NCBI GenBank assembly: GCA_019422105.1
Contig: JAHZDZ010000002.1
Location: 124,001 to 188,000 of the forward strand
Origin: Bacillota bacterium
Lineage (GTDB): Bacteria > Bacillota > Clostridia > Lachnospirales > Anaerotignaceae
Length of the DNA: 64,000 bases
Direction: 5' to 3'
Of this stretch, positions 25,963 through 35,128 are shown one piece after another (the first letter of the stretch is position 1; the number at the start of each line of letters is the position of its first letter). The notes below the pieces were generated by a model, which had not been told where the DNA came from, did not search any database, and worked only from the letters and a program-made list of their open reading frames with translations. Made by a program: the position numbers and the translations under genes.

Positions 25963-26856
25963 ATGACTGTTCTTGAGATAGAGGCTTTCTTAGCTGTTGT
26001 ACAATACGGTACGCTGACAAAGGCGGCAGACAGGCTTCACATTTCCCAGCCGGCACTCAGTAAGCGTATTGCCATGCTTGAAAGAGAGCTGGGGTATGAG
26101 TTGGTTGTGAGGAGAAAGGGGATACGCTATATTACCCTGACAGACAAGGGAAACGCCTTCATTTCCATCGCAAACAGGTGGAAAAAAATTTGGGAGGATA
26201 CAAAGGCCCTGGAAAGATATCAGCACAGGAACACTTTTCATATGGCGGCCACAGACGGGCCCTACCTTTATCTATTCGCGGATGTACTTCGTGAATTTGT
26301 AAAGCAGTATCCCGATGTAAATCTGCATTTGGATACGCTGAATTATCCTGACGCCTACCGGAAGGTGGACAGTGGGACGGTAGATATTGCATTCACAGGG
26401 GTAAACTATTATTACAAAAATGTACAGGCCGTACCGGCCTATACGGAAAAGATGTTTTTCATGTGCAGGAAGGATGCTGATTACAAGGAGGAGGTGGGAC
26501 CTGAGGATTTGTCTGTGGGATATAACATTTTTTCAGGCTACTCAGCGGACTGCTATACCTGGTTCCGGCATTGGTTTGGAGGAAAGGCTCCTTTTGTGGA
26601 ATCGGATTTGGTGGCTCAGGTGGAGGATTTTATGACGTCCTATGACAAAAACCTCTGGACTCTTGTTCCGGCTTCCGTCGCTGCACGCTTTGAGAAAAAT
26701 CCCATGCTCTCCTATCGAAGGCTCAGAAACGGCCCGCCTGACAGAGTCGTTTATTCCATACAAAAAATAGGCAGCCACTCCGAATACGCAGAGGGTTTTC
26801 TCTCCCTGTTGAAAAAAGCTCTTCAGCAGGTGGAGGGAGTTACCTCGCTTTTATGA
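25963..26856 (+). CDS. LysR-family regulator
   Basis: A 297-residue regulator. The winged HTH is at the N-terminus (MTVLEIEAFLAVVQYGTLTK, then ADRLHISQPALSKRI and LERELGYEL); a periplasmic-binding-like effector domain follows (about 90-290). It is divergent from the desulfhydrase-like gene, a typical arrangement for control by the substrate or product. GGAGG precedes the ATG. The stop is 6 bases from the end of the convergent radical SAM gene. Confidence 0.93.
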   Translation: MTVLEIEAFLAVVQYGTLTKAADRLHISQPALSKRIAMLERELGYELVVRRKGIRYITLTDKGNAFISIANRWKKIWEDTKALERYQHRNTFHMAATDGPYLYLFADVLREFVKQYPDVNLHLDTLNYPDAYRKVDSGTVDIAFTGVNYYYKNVQAVPAYTEKMFFMCRKDADYKEEVGPEDLSVGYNIFSGYSADCYTWFRHWFGGKAPFVESDLVAQVEDFMTSYDKNLWTLVPASVAARFEKNPMLSYRRLRNGPPDRVVYSIQKIGSHSEYAEGFLSLLKKALQQVEGVTSLL

Positions 26857-26862
26857 AACGGA

Positions 26863-27753
26863 TTAAAAAAGAGAAAGCTGTTCCGGCTGTGCGGGAAATA
26901 TTTTATAGGCGGCTATAATATCCTTCATACGGTATAAAATATGATATTTCTCACATTCCCGGGCAAAGAGGCGATAGAGGCTTTTTGCCTTTGAAGAATT
27001 GCAAAAATAGCTGCTGCGGTAGGTTTTGACATAGCTTTGCCTTAAGCCGGGGTAAAGGGTGTCAAGCTTTTCATAATAGTAATCTCTCTGATTATCGCGC
27101 AGAGTGACGCCGGGCATGAAATAAATAAAATTTGCCATAGATTCATGAGCTTTTTGAACGATTCCAAGAACGTTTTCCTCCGTATCCGTGAGAAAGGGGA
27201 GTAGGGGCGTTAAGAGGATACCGGTAAATATACCGGCCTCCCGAAGCCTTTGAATTGTCTGAAACCGCTCTGAGGAAGGGCAGACATGGGGCTCGGTTTT
27301 TTGGCTCATGCTGTCATCAGCGGCAGTAATGGTCAGCTTGCAGATAACAGGAGCTTTTTTTGACAGAGCTTGGAGAATATCAATGTCCCTTGTAATCAGG
27401 CTGCTTTTGGTGTCGATGGATACGCCGAAGCCATAGCGGTTTAATAGCTCCAAGGCGCCTCGTGTGATGCGGTATTGTTCTTCAAAGGGATTATAGGTGT
27501 CGCTCATGGAGCCGATTCCGACAACGCCTTTCTTTTTTTTGCGGGAAAGCTCATTTTCAAGCAGCGCAAGGGCGTTTTCTTTGCCGCGCACTGTGTCAAA
27601 ATGGTCAATATGATAGCAGCTGCTGCGGCTGTCACAGTATATACAGCCATGGCAGCAGCCGCGGTACAGGTTCATGCCGTAGTCAATGCCAAACCAAAGC
27701 TTGTTTTCCTCTTTGACATTTTGCAGTATATGGTTTGCGGGAACAAAATCCAT
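26863..27753 (-). CDS. Radical SAM protein, SplB/Rv2578c-like
   Basis: A 296-residue radical SAM enzyme with CX3CX2C (RGCCHGCIYCDS) holding a 4Fe-4S cluster, a VGIGSMSDTYNP-type strand and LTITAADDS. The family resembles spore-photoproduct-lyase-like and Rv2578c proteins of unknown substrate. The start at 27753 (MDFVPANH) is chosen because AAAGGAGAG lies 6 bases before it; the earlier ATG would place the RBS inside the coding region. A 13-bp hairpin with a T-run ends about 20 bases upstream, so transcription arriving from prfC must read through it. Confidence 0.85.
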   Translation of the reverse strand: MDFVPANHILQNVKEENKLWFGIDYGMNLYRGCCHGCIYCDSRSSCYHIDHFDTVRGKENALALLENELSRKKKKGVVGIGSMSDTYNPFEEQYRITRGALELLNRYGFGVSIDTKSSLITRDIDILQALSKKAPVICKLTITAADDSMSQKTEPHVCPSSERFQTIQRLREAGIFTGILLTPLLPFLTDTEENVLGIVQKAHESMANFIYFMPGVTLRDNQRDYYYEKLDTLYPGLRQSYVKTYRSSYFCNSSKAKSLYRLFARECEKYHILYRMKDIIAAYKIFPAQPEQLSLF

Positions 27754-27772
27754 GGCACGCTCTCCTTTTTGC

Positions 27773-27815
27773 AAAAAAGGCGTTTAAGGTATTAAACTTA
27801 AACGCCTTTCTTTTT
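27773..27815. terminator. Terminator/attenuator between prfC and radical SAM gene
   Basis: AAAGGCGTTTAAG (27776-27788) pairs perfectly with CTTAAACGCCTTT (27797-27809), with T-runs on both strands (27773-27778 read on minus; CTTTTTT on plus). On the minus strand it ends prfC, yet lies only about 20 bases before the radical SAM start codon. Confidence 0.9.
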
Positions 27816-27947
27816 TGGGGTTCTCCCTGTTTTTTACTGTCTGGTTGAAAAGGGAATCAAAAGTATCTGTTTTTTACACCCTATCTGAATACTTAAGGAT
27901 GGCCGTTTTGCTTTCTGCTGTTTCCCGCCGAAAAATGAGGCGGATGC

Positions 27948-29534
27948 TCAAAGCTCCTTTTGGACATCCATTGCCTCTATCAACTCTAAATCCTTGTTCT
28001 TCTCCTGAAAGGTGTCCAGTGTATATTGGTTGGCAAAGAGAAGGACAGGACGATCAAAATGATCAAAGGCAAGGGAAATGCGGGAATTGGTATAATTTTT
28101 TACTTCCTCCGCCTCCTTATTTTTTACCCACCTGGCCACGGAATAATTGAGGGGCTCCCGCCGTATTTCGGAGTTGTACTCAAACTTGAGTCTGTACTCA
28201 AAAACCTCAAACTGAAGCTGGCCTACGGCGCCGAGTATGGTTTCATTGTACTCGTTGTGGTATACCTGTATGGCGCCCTCCTGTGCCAGCTGCTCCACAC
28301 CCTTTTGGAAGTGCTTTGCTTTCATGGAATTGACAGGGTGTACCCTCTCAAAAAGCTCCGGCGGGAAGGTGGGAAGCGGTTCAAAGAAAAGTGCTTCTTT
28401 ACTGTTTGTAAGAGTATCGCCGATTTGATAATTGCCGGAGTCATAGATACCGATAATGTCTCCTGCGTGGGCGACATCCACAGTCTCCCTCTCGTTTGCC
28501 ATAAGCTGTGTGGACTGACTCAGCTTGAACTGTTTTCCCGTTCGGGAAAGGGTTACATTCATACCCCGCTCAAAGGTGCCGGAGCAGATTCTCATAAAGG
28601 CCAGCCTGTCCCTGTGAGCAGGATTCATGTTGGCCTGAATTTTAAAAATAAAACCGCTGAAGAAGGAATCCGTTGGCTTAACCTCGCCCTCTGTAGTTTT
28701 TCTGATTCCGGGTGCGGGTGACATATCCAAAAAGTGATCCAAAAACTGTGTTACGCCAAAATCAACCAGAGCGGTGCCAAAGAAAACAGGGGAAAGCTTT
28801 CCCTGAGAAATCAGCGCCATATCAAACTCATTGCCTGCACCGTCAAGAAGCTCAATTTCATTTCTCAAGTTGTCCAGATTTGCCTGGGAGATAATGCCGT
28901 CCAGCTTGTCGCCGTATACGCCGTTTGCGCCTAAGTCAATCACGTCCTCTTTTCGGTAGAGGTAAACCTTGTTTAAAAGCCTGTCATAAACGCCCTCAAA
29001 GGACATTCCGTTTCCAATGGGCCATGTGACGGCCACAGAGGGCAGGCCCAGGGCCTGCTCCAAGTCCTCCATACATTCCAGAGGGTCTTTGGATTGACGG
29101 TCCAATTTGTTAATAAAGGTAAAGACAGGAATGCCGCGCATGGAGCAAACCTTGAAAAGCTTTCTTGTCTGGGTTTCCACGCCCTTTGCCGCGTCAATTA
29201 CCATAACGGCGCTGTCAACGGAGGTCAGAATACGGTAGGTATCCTCACCGAAATCATTATGGCCGGGCGTATCCATGATAGACACAACCTTGTCCTTATA
29301 TTCAAACTGCATGACAGAGGAGGTAACGGAAATGCCACGCTGCTTTTCTATTTCCATCCAGTCGCTTTTGGCGGAGCGGCCGCCGCGCCTTGCCTTCACG
29401 GTGCCGGCTTCCCTGATGGCGCCGCCGTGGAGAAGAAGCTTTTCCGTCAATGTGGTTTTGCCCGCGTCAGGGTGGGATATAATACCGAAGATACGGTGTT
29501 TTTTGATAATATCTGCGATTTGTGTTTCTGACAT
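27948..29534 (-). CDS. prfC: Peptide chain release factor 3
   Basis: A 528-residue translational GTPase that removes RF1/RF2 from the ribosome. The G domain has ISHPDAGKTTLTEKLL (G1), QRGISVTSS (G2), DTPGHNDF (G3) and INKLDR (G4). The domain II barrel and RF3 C-terminal domain follow (AVGQLQFEVFEYRL, PVLLFANQYTLDTFQEK). Length fits RF3 (about 525-530). GAAAGGAAAG precedes the start. Monocistronic by context. Confidence 0.97.
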   Translation of the reverse strand: MSETQIADIIKKHRIFGIISHPDAGKTTLTEKLLLHGGAIREAGTVKARRGGRSAKSDWMEIEKQRGISVTSSVMQFEYKDKVVSIMDTPGHNDFGEDTYRILTSVDSAVMVIDAAKGVETQTRKLFKVCSMRGIPVFTFINKLDRQSKDPLECMEDLEQALGLPSVAVTWPIGNGMSFEGVYDRLLNKVYLYRKEDVIDLGANGVYGDKLDGIISQANLDNLRNEIELLDGAGNEFDMALISQGKLSPVFFGTALVDFGVTQFLDHFLDMSPAPGIRKTTEGEVKPTDSFFSGFIFKIQANMNPAHRDRLAFMRICSGTFERGMNVTLSRTGKQFKLSQSTQLMANERETVDVAHAGDIIGIYDSGNYQIGDTLTNSKEALFFEPLPTFPPELFERVHPVNSMKAKHFQKGVEQLAQEGAIQVYHNEYNETILGAVGQLQFEVFEYRLKFEYNSEIRREPLNYSVARWVKNKEAEEVKNYTNSRISLAFDHFDRPVLLFANQYTLDTFQEKNKDLELIEAMDVQKEL

Positions 29535-29731
29535 AATGTACTTTCCTTTCTCGATTCATAATCCTTTTAAGCTCATAGTCCTTATTTTAACCCATTCTAT
29601 GGGAAAATGAAACAAAAAAATAAGTAATGTTGCACTATTTTATAAGGAATAGTAAAATGGAAGAAGTGAAAGCTTTGACGCAGATGACTGCATAGGGATA
29701 AGCGGTGTCTGCGCGGGGGGGGAGTGGTTTT

Positions 29732-30529
29732 ATGGAGATAATGAATTGGAAGGAATTATTGTATCCTTACGAGCAGGCAGTAGAGGAGCTGATGATTAAG
29801 TTCAACAGCATCATAAAGCAGTATAAGAGCTTAGGGCTTTATTCTCCCATTGAGTCTGTGGCGGGCAGGGTAAAAAAAGCCGCCAGTATTATGGAGAAGG
29901 CCAGCAGGAAGAAGATTCCCAATGACAAAATAGAAGAAGAGATAGAAGACATTGCGGGTATTCGGATACTCTGCCAGTTTGTGGAGGATATACCCAAGGT
30001 AATCGCTCTTGTAAGGCAAAGAAGCGGTCAGGACATGACGATTTTGGAGGAGAGGGATTACATAGCCAACAAAAAGCCCAGTGGATACCGAAGTTATCAT
30101 ATTATTATCAGGTATCCCTTAAATACGGCTATGGGGCACAAGGAAGTTTTGGCGGAGATACAGATACGGACCCTTGCCATGAATTTCTGGGCGACGGCGG
30201 AGCACTCTCTGAAATATAAATACAGCGGCAATATCCCCGAGGACTTGCAGGAAAGACTGATTAACTGCGCATCCGCAGCGTTTCATCTGGACAACGAAAT
30301 GTCGACCATACGGGGGGAAATCATGCATGCCCAGAGACTCAATGAAATAAAAAATAATTTGCTGGCAAACATATTGGAAAATATACAAAACCTGTATTTC
30401 GTTGCAAAGCTGGAGGAGATGGATTCCATTAACCGCCAGTTTGTCAGCCTTTGGGACGAGGGTGACATTGAAAAGCTGAAATCCTTCAATGAACAGCTCA
30501 ATGTTATGGCAGAGCTTTACAGGGTTTAG
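29732..30529 (+). CDS. Small alarmone synthetase ((p)ppGpp synthetase, RelQ-like)
   Basis: A 265-residue single-domain RelA/SpoT synthetase, without the HD hydrolase, TGS or ACT domains of full-length Rel. Conserved parts are EDIAGIRILC, KPSGYRSYHIIIRYP, EIQIRTLAMNFWATAEH and SLKYKY, which form the GTP and ATP sites. It transfers pyrophosphate from ATP to GDP/GTP, giving (p)ppGpp as a stress signal. The C-terminal helices (about 190-265) support oligomerisation. The start at 29732 (MEIMNWKEL) is chosen because GGGGGAG is 7 bases upstream. The next gene begins 9 bases downstream, so they probably form an operon. Confidence 0.93.
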   Translation: MEIMNWKELLYPYEQAVEELMIKFNSIIKQYKSLGLYSPIESVAGRVKKAASIMEKASRKKIPNDKIEEEIEDIAGIRILCQFVEDIPKVIALVRQRSGQDMTILEERDYIANKKPSGYRSYHIIIRYPLNTAMGHKEVLAEIQIRTLAMNFWATAEHSLKYKYSGNIPEDLQERLINCASAAFHLDNEMSTIRGEIMHAQRLNEIKNNLLANILENIQNLYFVAKLEEMDSINRQFVSLWDEGDIEKLKSFNEQLNVMAELYRV

Positions 30530-30538
30530 GAGACGATT

Positions 30539-31234
30539 ATGAGTTTATATGCCATTGCGGATTTACATTTAAGTTTTGCAAAAGAAAAGCCCATGGATAT
30601 ATTCGGGGACATATGGAAAAATCACAGTGAAAAAATCAGGGAGAGGTGGCTGGAGGCTGTCAGGGACGAGGACACAGTGCTGGTTGCCGGCGATATTTCC
30701 TGGGCGACGGCCATGGAGGACGCCAAAGAGGATATGGCTTTTCTGAAAGGCTTGCCGGGCAGAAAAATTATGATACAGGGCAATCATGATTACTGGTGGG
30801 ATTCCGCGTCAAAGGTGAGGAAGGAATTTCCCTGCTTTACTTTTCTTAGAAATGACTATGCGGCATATGGGGATTATGCTGTCTGCGGTTCGAGGGGATG
30901 GCTTTGCCCCAATGACACCTATTATACGTCTCAGGATGAGAAGCTTTATAAAAGGGAAGCAAACCGTCTTCGGATGTCTGTTGAGGCTGCCCTCAGAGCT
31001 GGGTACGAAAACATTATACTGATGATGCATTATCCGCCGACAAACGATAATAAGGAAAGTTCCGCATTTACGGATTTGATTCAGGAATATGCAGAAATTA
31101 AAAAAGTTGTTTACGGACATCTTCATGGGGAGAATTCCTTTGACGCCAGCCTGAAGGGGGAATTTGGAGGGAGAGAGTTCTTTTTAGTGTCGGCCGACTA
31201 TTTGCATTTTAAGCCTGTTAAAATAATGGATTAG
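30539..31234 (+). CDS. Metallophosphoesterase
   Basis: A 231-residue calcineurin-like phosphoesterase. Metal ligands are in the motifs ADLHLS, AGDISW, GNHDYWW, MMHYPP and GHLHG, so a dimetal site is complete. Its substrate is unknown. It follows the alarmone synthetase gene by 9 bases and starts with ATGAG after GGAGACG; co-expression with a nucleotide-signalling enzyme suggests, but does not prove, a nucleotide substrate. Confidence 0.92.
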   Translation: MSLYAIADLHLSFAKEKPMDIFGDIWKNHSEKIRERWLEAVRDEDTVLVAGDISWATAMEDAKEDMAFLKGLPGRKIMIQGNHDYWWDSASKVRKEFPCFTFLRNDYAAYGDYAVCGSRGWLCPNDTYYTSQDEKLYKREANRLRMSVEAALRAGYENIILMMHYPPTNDNKESSAFTDLIQEYAEIKKVVYGHLHGENSFDASLKGEFGGREFFLVSADYLHFKPVKIMD

Positions 31235-31346
31235 GAGATGGATGAGGTGTAGAGGCCTTGTCTGTCTCTGTTTTTTTGCATGACTGATGATGTTTTTTAA
31301 GGGATGGGATTTTAAACAATGCACATTTAAAACGTACTCTTTCTGT

Positions 31347-31623
31347 GTTCTTTCTTAAGAAGAAAAGAACCAATGCAGCGTAAAGATAAATGCGCCGAGC
31401 GAAGCGAGCTTCCCGCCAAAGGCGAGAAAGTGCTGACCATGAACTGGAAAGGGGCTGATCGTACACTACAACTATACCTTACGATGTTACGGCTGCTCAC
31501 CCATGCAGATCGCGATAAGCGAGCAGCGGGGAAGGCCCCCGCCGGGCTTTGCCCGCTTTCCGCCTTAGGTGGAAATGTACTGACTATCGCGTTCTTTTGG
31601 TACTTGTCTTGAAAGAAAAGTAC
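31347..31623. repeat. MITE-like composite repeat, copy B
   Basis: A shorter relative of copy A. The left near-palindrome (31347-31370) has lost one T; the right one (31600-31623, arms GTACTTGTCTT/AAGAAAAGTAC) has one change. Between them lie two modules in reverse orientation, at about 31390-31440 and 31530-31590; read on the minus strand each begins ATGGTCAGCACTTTC or ATAGTCAGTACATTTCC followed by a stem. Outer flanks retain GGATTTTAAA on the left (31305-31320), but the perfect terminal repeat of copy A is eroded. The remaining gap 31235-31730 has no gene. Confidence 0.8.
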
Positions 31624-31730
31624 ATTAGGAACAGTTCTTTTTTAAAATTGGATTGCAAAAATATCTGATGAAAGGCCTATAGGTTTTTAATTAATTTCTA
31701 CAAGCTTACACGAAAACTTTTTTTACTCAA

Positions 31731-32861
31731 TTATTTTATCATAATCAATTCATATTCCCTGGTGCCAAGGCCTATTTTTTCTCCATGCTCCAGGCATGTT
31801 TTATATTCCGCATTGGGAGTTGTGTTTTCAAAATGGTCATGATGGTCGCAGAAATCAGATTTCTCCATATTCTCTGAAAGCACACTATTGGGAAGAGGTG
31901 CTGATTTCAGACAGGCGTCCACACAGGCCTGATCCAGAGCAAGGGGGTCGAAGGACGCAAACATGCCCACATCCGGCAGTATAGGAGCATCATTTTCGCT
32001 GTGGCAGTCACAGTATGGCGTTACGTCTACAACCAGTGAAATATGGAAATGAGGACGTCCGTCTACAACAGCTTTTGCGTATTCGGCCATACGGCAGTTC
32101 AGCTCCTTATTGGCGGCATCGTTTTTAAAGGCGATGGCATCAAAATTACAGGCGCCGACACAGCGTCCGCAGCCGACGCAGTTTTTTTGATTGACCTCCA
32201 TTTTTTTTGTCTCATTGTTAAATATCAATCCATTATTGGCGCATTCTCTTTCGCATTTGTGGCAGCCGCGGCACTTCTTCTGCTTGATGAAGGGCTTACC
32301 GTTGGAATGCTGCTCCTTTTTCCCGGCACGTGAGCCGCAGCCCATGCCGATATTTTTGATAGCGCCGCCGAAGCCTGTCATTTCATGGCCCTTAAAATGG
32401 GTCAGGCTGATAAAAATGTCCGCATCCATAATGGCGCGGCCTATTTTGGCTTCTTTGATATATTCGCCCTTCTTGACGGGCACCAATATATCATCTGTAC
32501 CCTTTAATCCGTCACCTATCAGTATGGGACATCCTACGGTAAGGGGAGTAAAGCCGTTTTCCCAAGCGCAGTATAAATGTTCCAGGGCGTTTTTGCGGCT
32601 GCCGGGATAGAGGGTATTGCAGTCTGTCAAAAAGGGGTTTCCACCCAACTCTTTCACCACATCGGCTACTGCCTTTGCGTAGTTTGGGCGCAGAAAGGCC
32701 AGGTTTCCCAGCTCACCAAAATGCATTTTAATGGCGGCGAATTTATTTTCCATGTCTATTTGCCCGATTCCCGCCTCCCGTATCAGTCTTTTGAGCTTAG
32801 AGGGCAAACCGTCCCCTGTCTGTGTGCGGAAGTCGGTGTAGTATACCTTTGCTTTTTCCAT
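31731..32861 (-). CDS. DUF362-family protein with two 4Fe-4S clusters
   Basis: A 376-residue iron-sulfur protein. The N-terminal DUF362 domain (about 1-200) includes MHFGELGNLAFLRP, ISLTHFKGHEMTGFGG and IGMGCGSRAGK. A ferredoxin module (about 190-260) has CRGCHKCERECANNGL and CVGCGRCVGACNFDAI, two clusters' worth of cysteines. More cysteines and histidines occur near the C-terminus (CDCHSE, DFCDHHDHF). The role is unknown; related proteins are soluble electron carriers in anaerobes. AAGGAGGA precedes the start. It is divergent from the ECF sigma operon. Confidence 0.88.
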   Translation of the reverse strand: MEKAKVYYTDFRTQTGDGLPSKLKRLIREAGIGQIDMENKFAAIKMHFGELGNLAFLRPNYAKAVADVVKELGGNPFLTDCNTLYPGSRKNALEHLYCAWENGFTPLTVGCPILIGDGLKGTDDILVPVKKGEYIKEAKIGRAIMDADIFISLTHFKGHEMTGFGGAIKNIGMGCGSRAGKKEQHSNGKPFIKQKKCRGCHKCERECANNGLIFNNETKKMEVNQKNCVGCGRCVGACNFDAIAFKNDAANKELNCRMAEYAKAVVDGRPHFHISLVVDVTPYCDCHSENDAPILPDVGMFASFDPLALDQACVDACLKSAPLPNSVLSENMEKSDFCDHHDHFENTTPNAEYKTCLEHGEKIGLGTREYELIMIK

Positions 32862-33181
32862 CTGTGATCCTCCTTCGGGTTTGTAAAATACGGAAACAAT
32901 AAGGGATAATCCGTTTTTTCTATTTGTTTATCATATTTTATTACTATTATAAAAGAAATAGGGGACAACATCAAATATATGTGATATTTTTTTGCTGAAA
33001 AAGCAAAAAAAGGACAATACTTGTAACGGTACGGGTGTATTATTGTAGTTGTATCTGGCAGCACAGCAATTTTTCCGGTAAAAAAATGAAATAAAAAATT
33101 TAAAATTTTGAAGCCTCAAAAGAATCGGCATCGTTTTATAAATGTATGCAGCTTTCGGAAAGGTGGTGGGCTTAAAAGAAT
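32862..33181. other. Divergent intergenic region before ECF sigma operon
   Basis: This 320-base gap should hold the promoters of the DUF362 gene and the sigma operon. An AT-rich hairpin TTTTTTTGCT/AGCAAAAAAA lies at 32987-33011. TGTAAC near 33021 could be an ECF -35 (AAC motif), but no convincing -10 CGT is spaced correctly. No gene. Confidence 0.4.
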
Positions 33182-33688
33182 ATGACAAATGACAAATTCC
33201 GCGTAATTGTGGAGCAATATGAAAAATTAGTTTTTACAATATGCTATCAATTTGTGAAGGATTATCAGGAAGCCCAAAACCTGACCCAGGAAACCTTTTT
33301 ATCCGCATACACCCACATTGACAGCTGCAGCGCGCAGAGCTATAAGCCGTGGCTTGCCAGAATTGCCGCCAACAAGGCCAAAGACTTTCTGAAAAGCGCA
33401 TATCAAAGAAAGGTACAGCTTCATACGGAGGAGGACGAGGAAAGCAACGTCATTTCCCTCATGCCCAGGCCGGAGCAGGTGTACCTGGATAAGGAAGGTG
33501 TGGAGGAGATAAAGGAGAAGGTATATTCTCTGAAGGAACCCTACCTGAAGGTTTCCGTGCTGTTTTTTCTGGAGGAGAAAACCATTGATGAGGTTGCCCG
33601 TATTGTAGACAGACCGCCAAAGACGGTAAAAACGCAGGTTTACAGGGCAAGAGGTCTGCTTCAAAAAATGATAAAGGAGGGAGATTAG
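33182..33688 (+). CDS. ECF RNA polymerase sigma factor
   Basis: A 168-residue group IV sigma factor. Region 2 (about 10-75) has YEKLVFTICYQFVKDYQEAQ and LTQETFLSAYTHI, typical core-binding and -10 recognising segments; region 4 (about 110-165) has the HTH EKTIDEVARIVDRPPKTVKT. AAAGGTGGTGGGC precedes the ATG. The anti-sigma gene starts 3 bases after the stop, so it belongs to a four-gene operon with two membrane proteins. The activating signal is unknown; envelope stress is likely from the partners. Confidence 0.95.
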   Translation: MTNDKFRVIVEQYEKLVFTICYQFVKDYQEAQNLTQETFLSAYTHIDSCSAQSYKPWLARIAANKAKDFLKSAYQRKVQLHTEEDEESNVISLMPRPEQVYLDKEGVEEIKEKVYSLKEPYLKVSVLFFLEEKTIDEVARIVDRPPKTVKTQVYRARGLLQKMIKEGD

Positions 33689-33691
33689 GCT

Positions 33692-34147
33692 ATGGAAGAA
33701 TATTTTAGCGAAGATGGGCATTTGACAGATTTTGCGTTAAAAGAATTGATTTGCGGAGAGCCGGATGAATTGGCAAGGCTTGAAATAAGTGAACACCTTT
33801 CTTTTTGTGATGACTGCCTTCTGCGATATACGCTGGCTTTGGACTGCGAGACACTGCTTACTCCTGATACGCCTTTGGCAGACAGCATCATGCGCAATAT
33901 AAAAAGCAGAGTGAGAAGAGTATTTTTAAACAGGTATGCCACTGCCGCCGTTGCCGCCTGCTTTGCAATGGCACTTTGGACCAACGGTATATTCCATGTG
34001 GAGGACTACAAAAAGAATCTGGACCTGCGTCCGGTGAGAAAGATTGAATATAATGCCGGCTCACTATCAGACCAGCTGTCTGAGAAATTTAATGAGCTAG
34101 TGAATGACATATACGGTTTGAAGGGAGTTTTTGATTATGGAAAATAG
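33692..34147 (+). CDS. Zinc-finger anti-sigma factor
   Basis: A 151-residue protein with a cytoplasmic anti-sigma domain carrying HX3CX2C (EHLSFCDDC), one membrane segment (about 88-105, YATAAVAACFAMALWTNGIF) and a short outside part (about 105-151). It should hold the ECF factor inactive until released by a signal or proteolysis. It follows the sigma gene by 3 bases and overlaps the next start. Confidence 0.9.
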   Translation: MEEYFSEDGHLTDFALKELICGEPDELARLEISEHLSFCDDCLLRYTLALDCETLLTPDTPLADSIMRNIKSRVRRVFLNRYATAAVAACFAMALWTNGIFHVEDYKKNLDLRPVRKIEYNAGSLSDQLSEKFNELVNDIYGLKGVFDYGK

Positions 34148-34697
34148 AAAAAGCGGTTTTCTGACATTTATATTTTCATTTATACCGGGTGCGGGTGAAA
34201 TGTATCTGGGACTGATGAAAAAGGGGTCGGCAGTTATGCTGGTTTTCTGGGGATTGTTTTTTATCTCCATGTTTTTGAGAAGCGGGGTATTTACAATAGG
34301 AATGCCTATTGTATGGTTTTATTCCTTTTTTGACACCATTAATTTGAAGCATCTATCGGCGGAGGAAAGGGAAAGGGCGGAGGCGAAATTTATGGAAAGT
34401 CTGGAAAAGCTCATGGGTCAGGACTGGAAGGATATTTTTAAGAAACGGCATGCCCTGATTGGCGCGGCATTGATTTTTATTGGAATTTATGCCATATTTG
34501 AGTCAATACTGATGCCCATGGCATGGTGGATCAGCGATTATTTCCCATGGCTTTACTCGCTGGTAAATTCCATTCCTACCCTGATTGTGGCATTTGTGCT
34601 GATTGTATTTGGAATCCATCTCGTAAAGGGCGGAAAGACAACCCAGTCAAAGGAGAAGGACTATATTGAATTTAAGGGTGATGATGACAATGAGTAA
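34137..34697 (+). CDS. Membrane protein, TM2-like, ECF operon
   Basis: A 186-residue protein with three to four membrane segments (near 10-25, 30-52, 105-125 and 140-165). The N-terminal GFLTFIFSFIPGAGEMYLGLMKKG resembles the Gly-rich loop of TM2-domain proteins. The start at 34137 is chosen because AAGGGAG is 9 bases upstream; TTG at 34131 is too close. It overlaps the anti-sigma gene by 11 bases. Function unknown; probable membrane sensor or effector of the ECF system. Confidence 0.75.
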   Translation: MENRKSGFLTFIFSFIPGAGEMYLGLMKKGSAVMLVFWGLFFISMFLRSGVFTIGMPIVWFYSFFDTINLKHLSAEERERAEAKFMESLEKLMGQDWKDIFKKRHALIGAALIFIGIYAIFESILMPMAWWISDYFPWLYSLVNSIPTLIVAFVLIVFGIHLVKGGKTTQSKEKDYIEFKGDDDNE

Positions 34698-35010
34698 TGG
34701 GGAAGGTGCAGCGGGAAGACAAAGGCGTGTCGGCAGCGTTACCATGGGCCTGAGCCTTATCGTCATAGGTGTTTTGACATTGATTGGTATGTTTATGCCG
34801 GATTTTGATTTTTTGTTTATGGCGAAGCTGTCGCCCTTTATATTTATTTCCCTTGGGGTTGAGGTTTTAGCGGCTTATTTTTCAAAGGAAAAGTGTGAAA
34901 TCAAATATGATTTCATGAGTGGACTGACCTGTTTTATACTGATAGGGTTTGCAATATTTATCTCGGGCTGTGTCCTTTTTATGGAGCAGTATATGCACTT
35001 TTACTATTGA
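34690..35010 (+). CDS. Small membrane protein, LiaI-like, ECF operon
   Basis: A 106-residue protein with three hydrophobic segments (about 17-35, 41-60 and 76-95), layout like LiaI/LiaF-type N-terminal domains. The ATG at 34690 is preferred over 34681/34684 because AAGGGTG ends 9 bases before it. It overlaps the previous gene by 8 bases. Last gene of the sigma operon, followed by a very strong terminator. Confidence 0.7.
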   Translation: MSNGEGAAGRQRRVGSVTMGLSLIVIGVLTLIGMFMPDFDFLFMAKLSPFIFISLGVEVLAAYFSKEKCEIKYDFMSGLTCFILIGFAIFISGCVLFMEQYMHFYY

Positions 35011-35062
35011 GCGGCAAGCTGTCGGCGGTTAAAAAAGCAGAAAAGACTTTATTAAGAACAAA

Positions 35063-35118
35063 AGAATACGCCTGTCACAAAATCTTTTCAGGTTTTGTGA
35101 CAGGCGTATTCTGTTTTA
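35063..35118. terminator. Very strong terminator, 20-bp perfect stem
   Basis: A 20-bp perfect stem, arms 35063-35082 and 35093-35112, with a 10-base loop, followed by GTTTTATTT. It ends the ECF operon and, on the other strand, the small-protein gene. Confidence 0.97.
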
Positions 35119-35128
35119 TTTCAATACT

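Noticed and set aside
31373..31612. 79-codon ORF inside repeat copy B
   Set aside because: It lies wholly in the repeat modules; no RBS; no protein-like composition.
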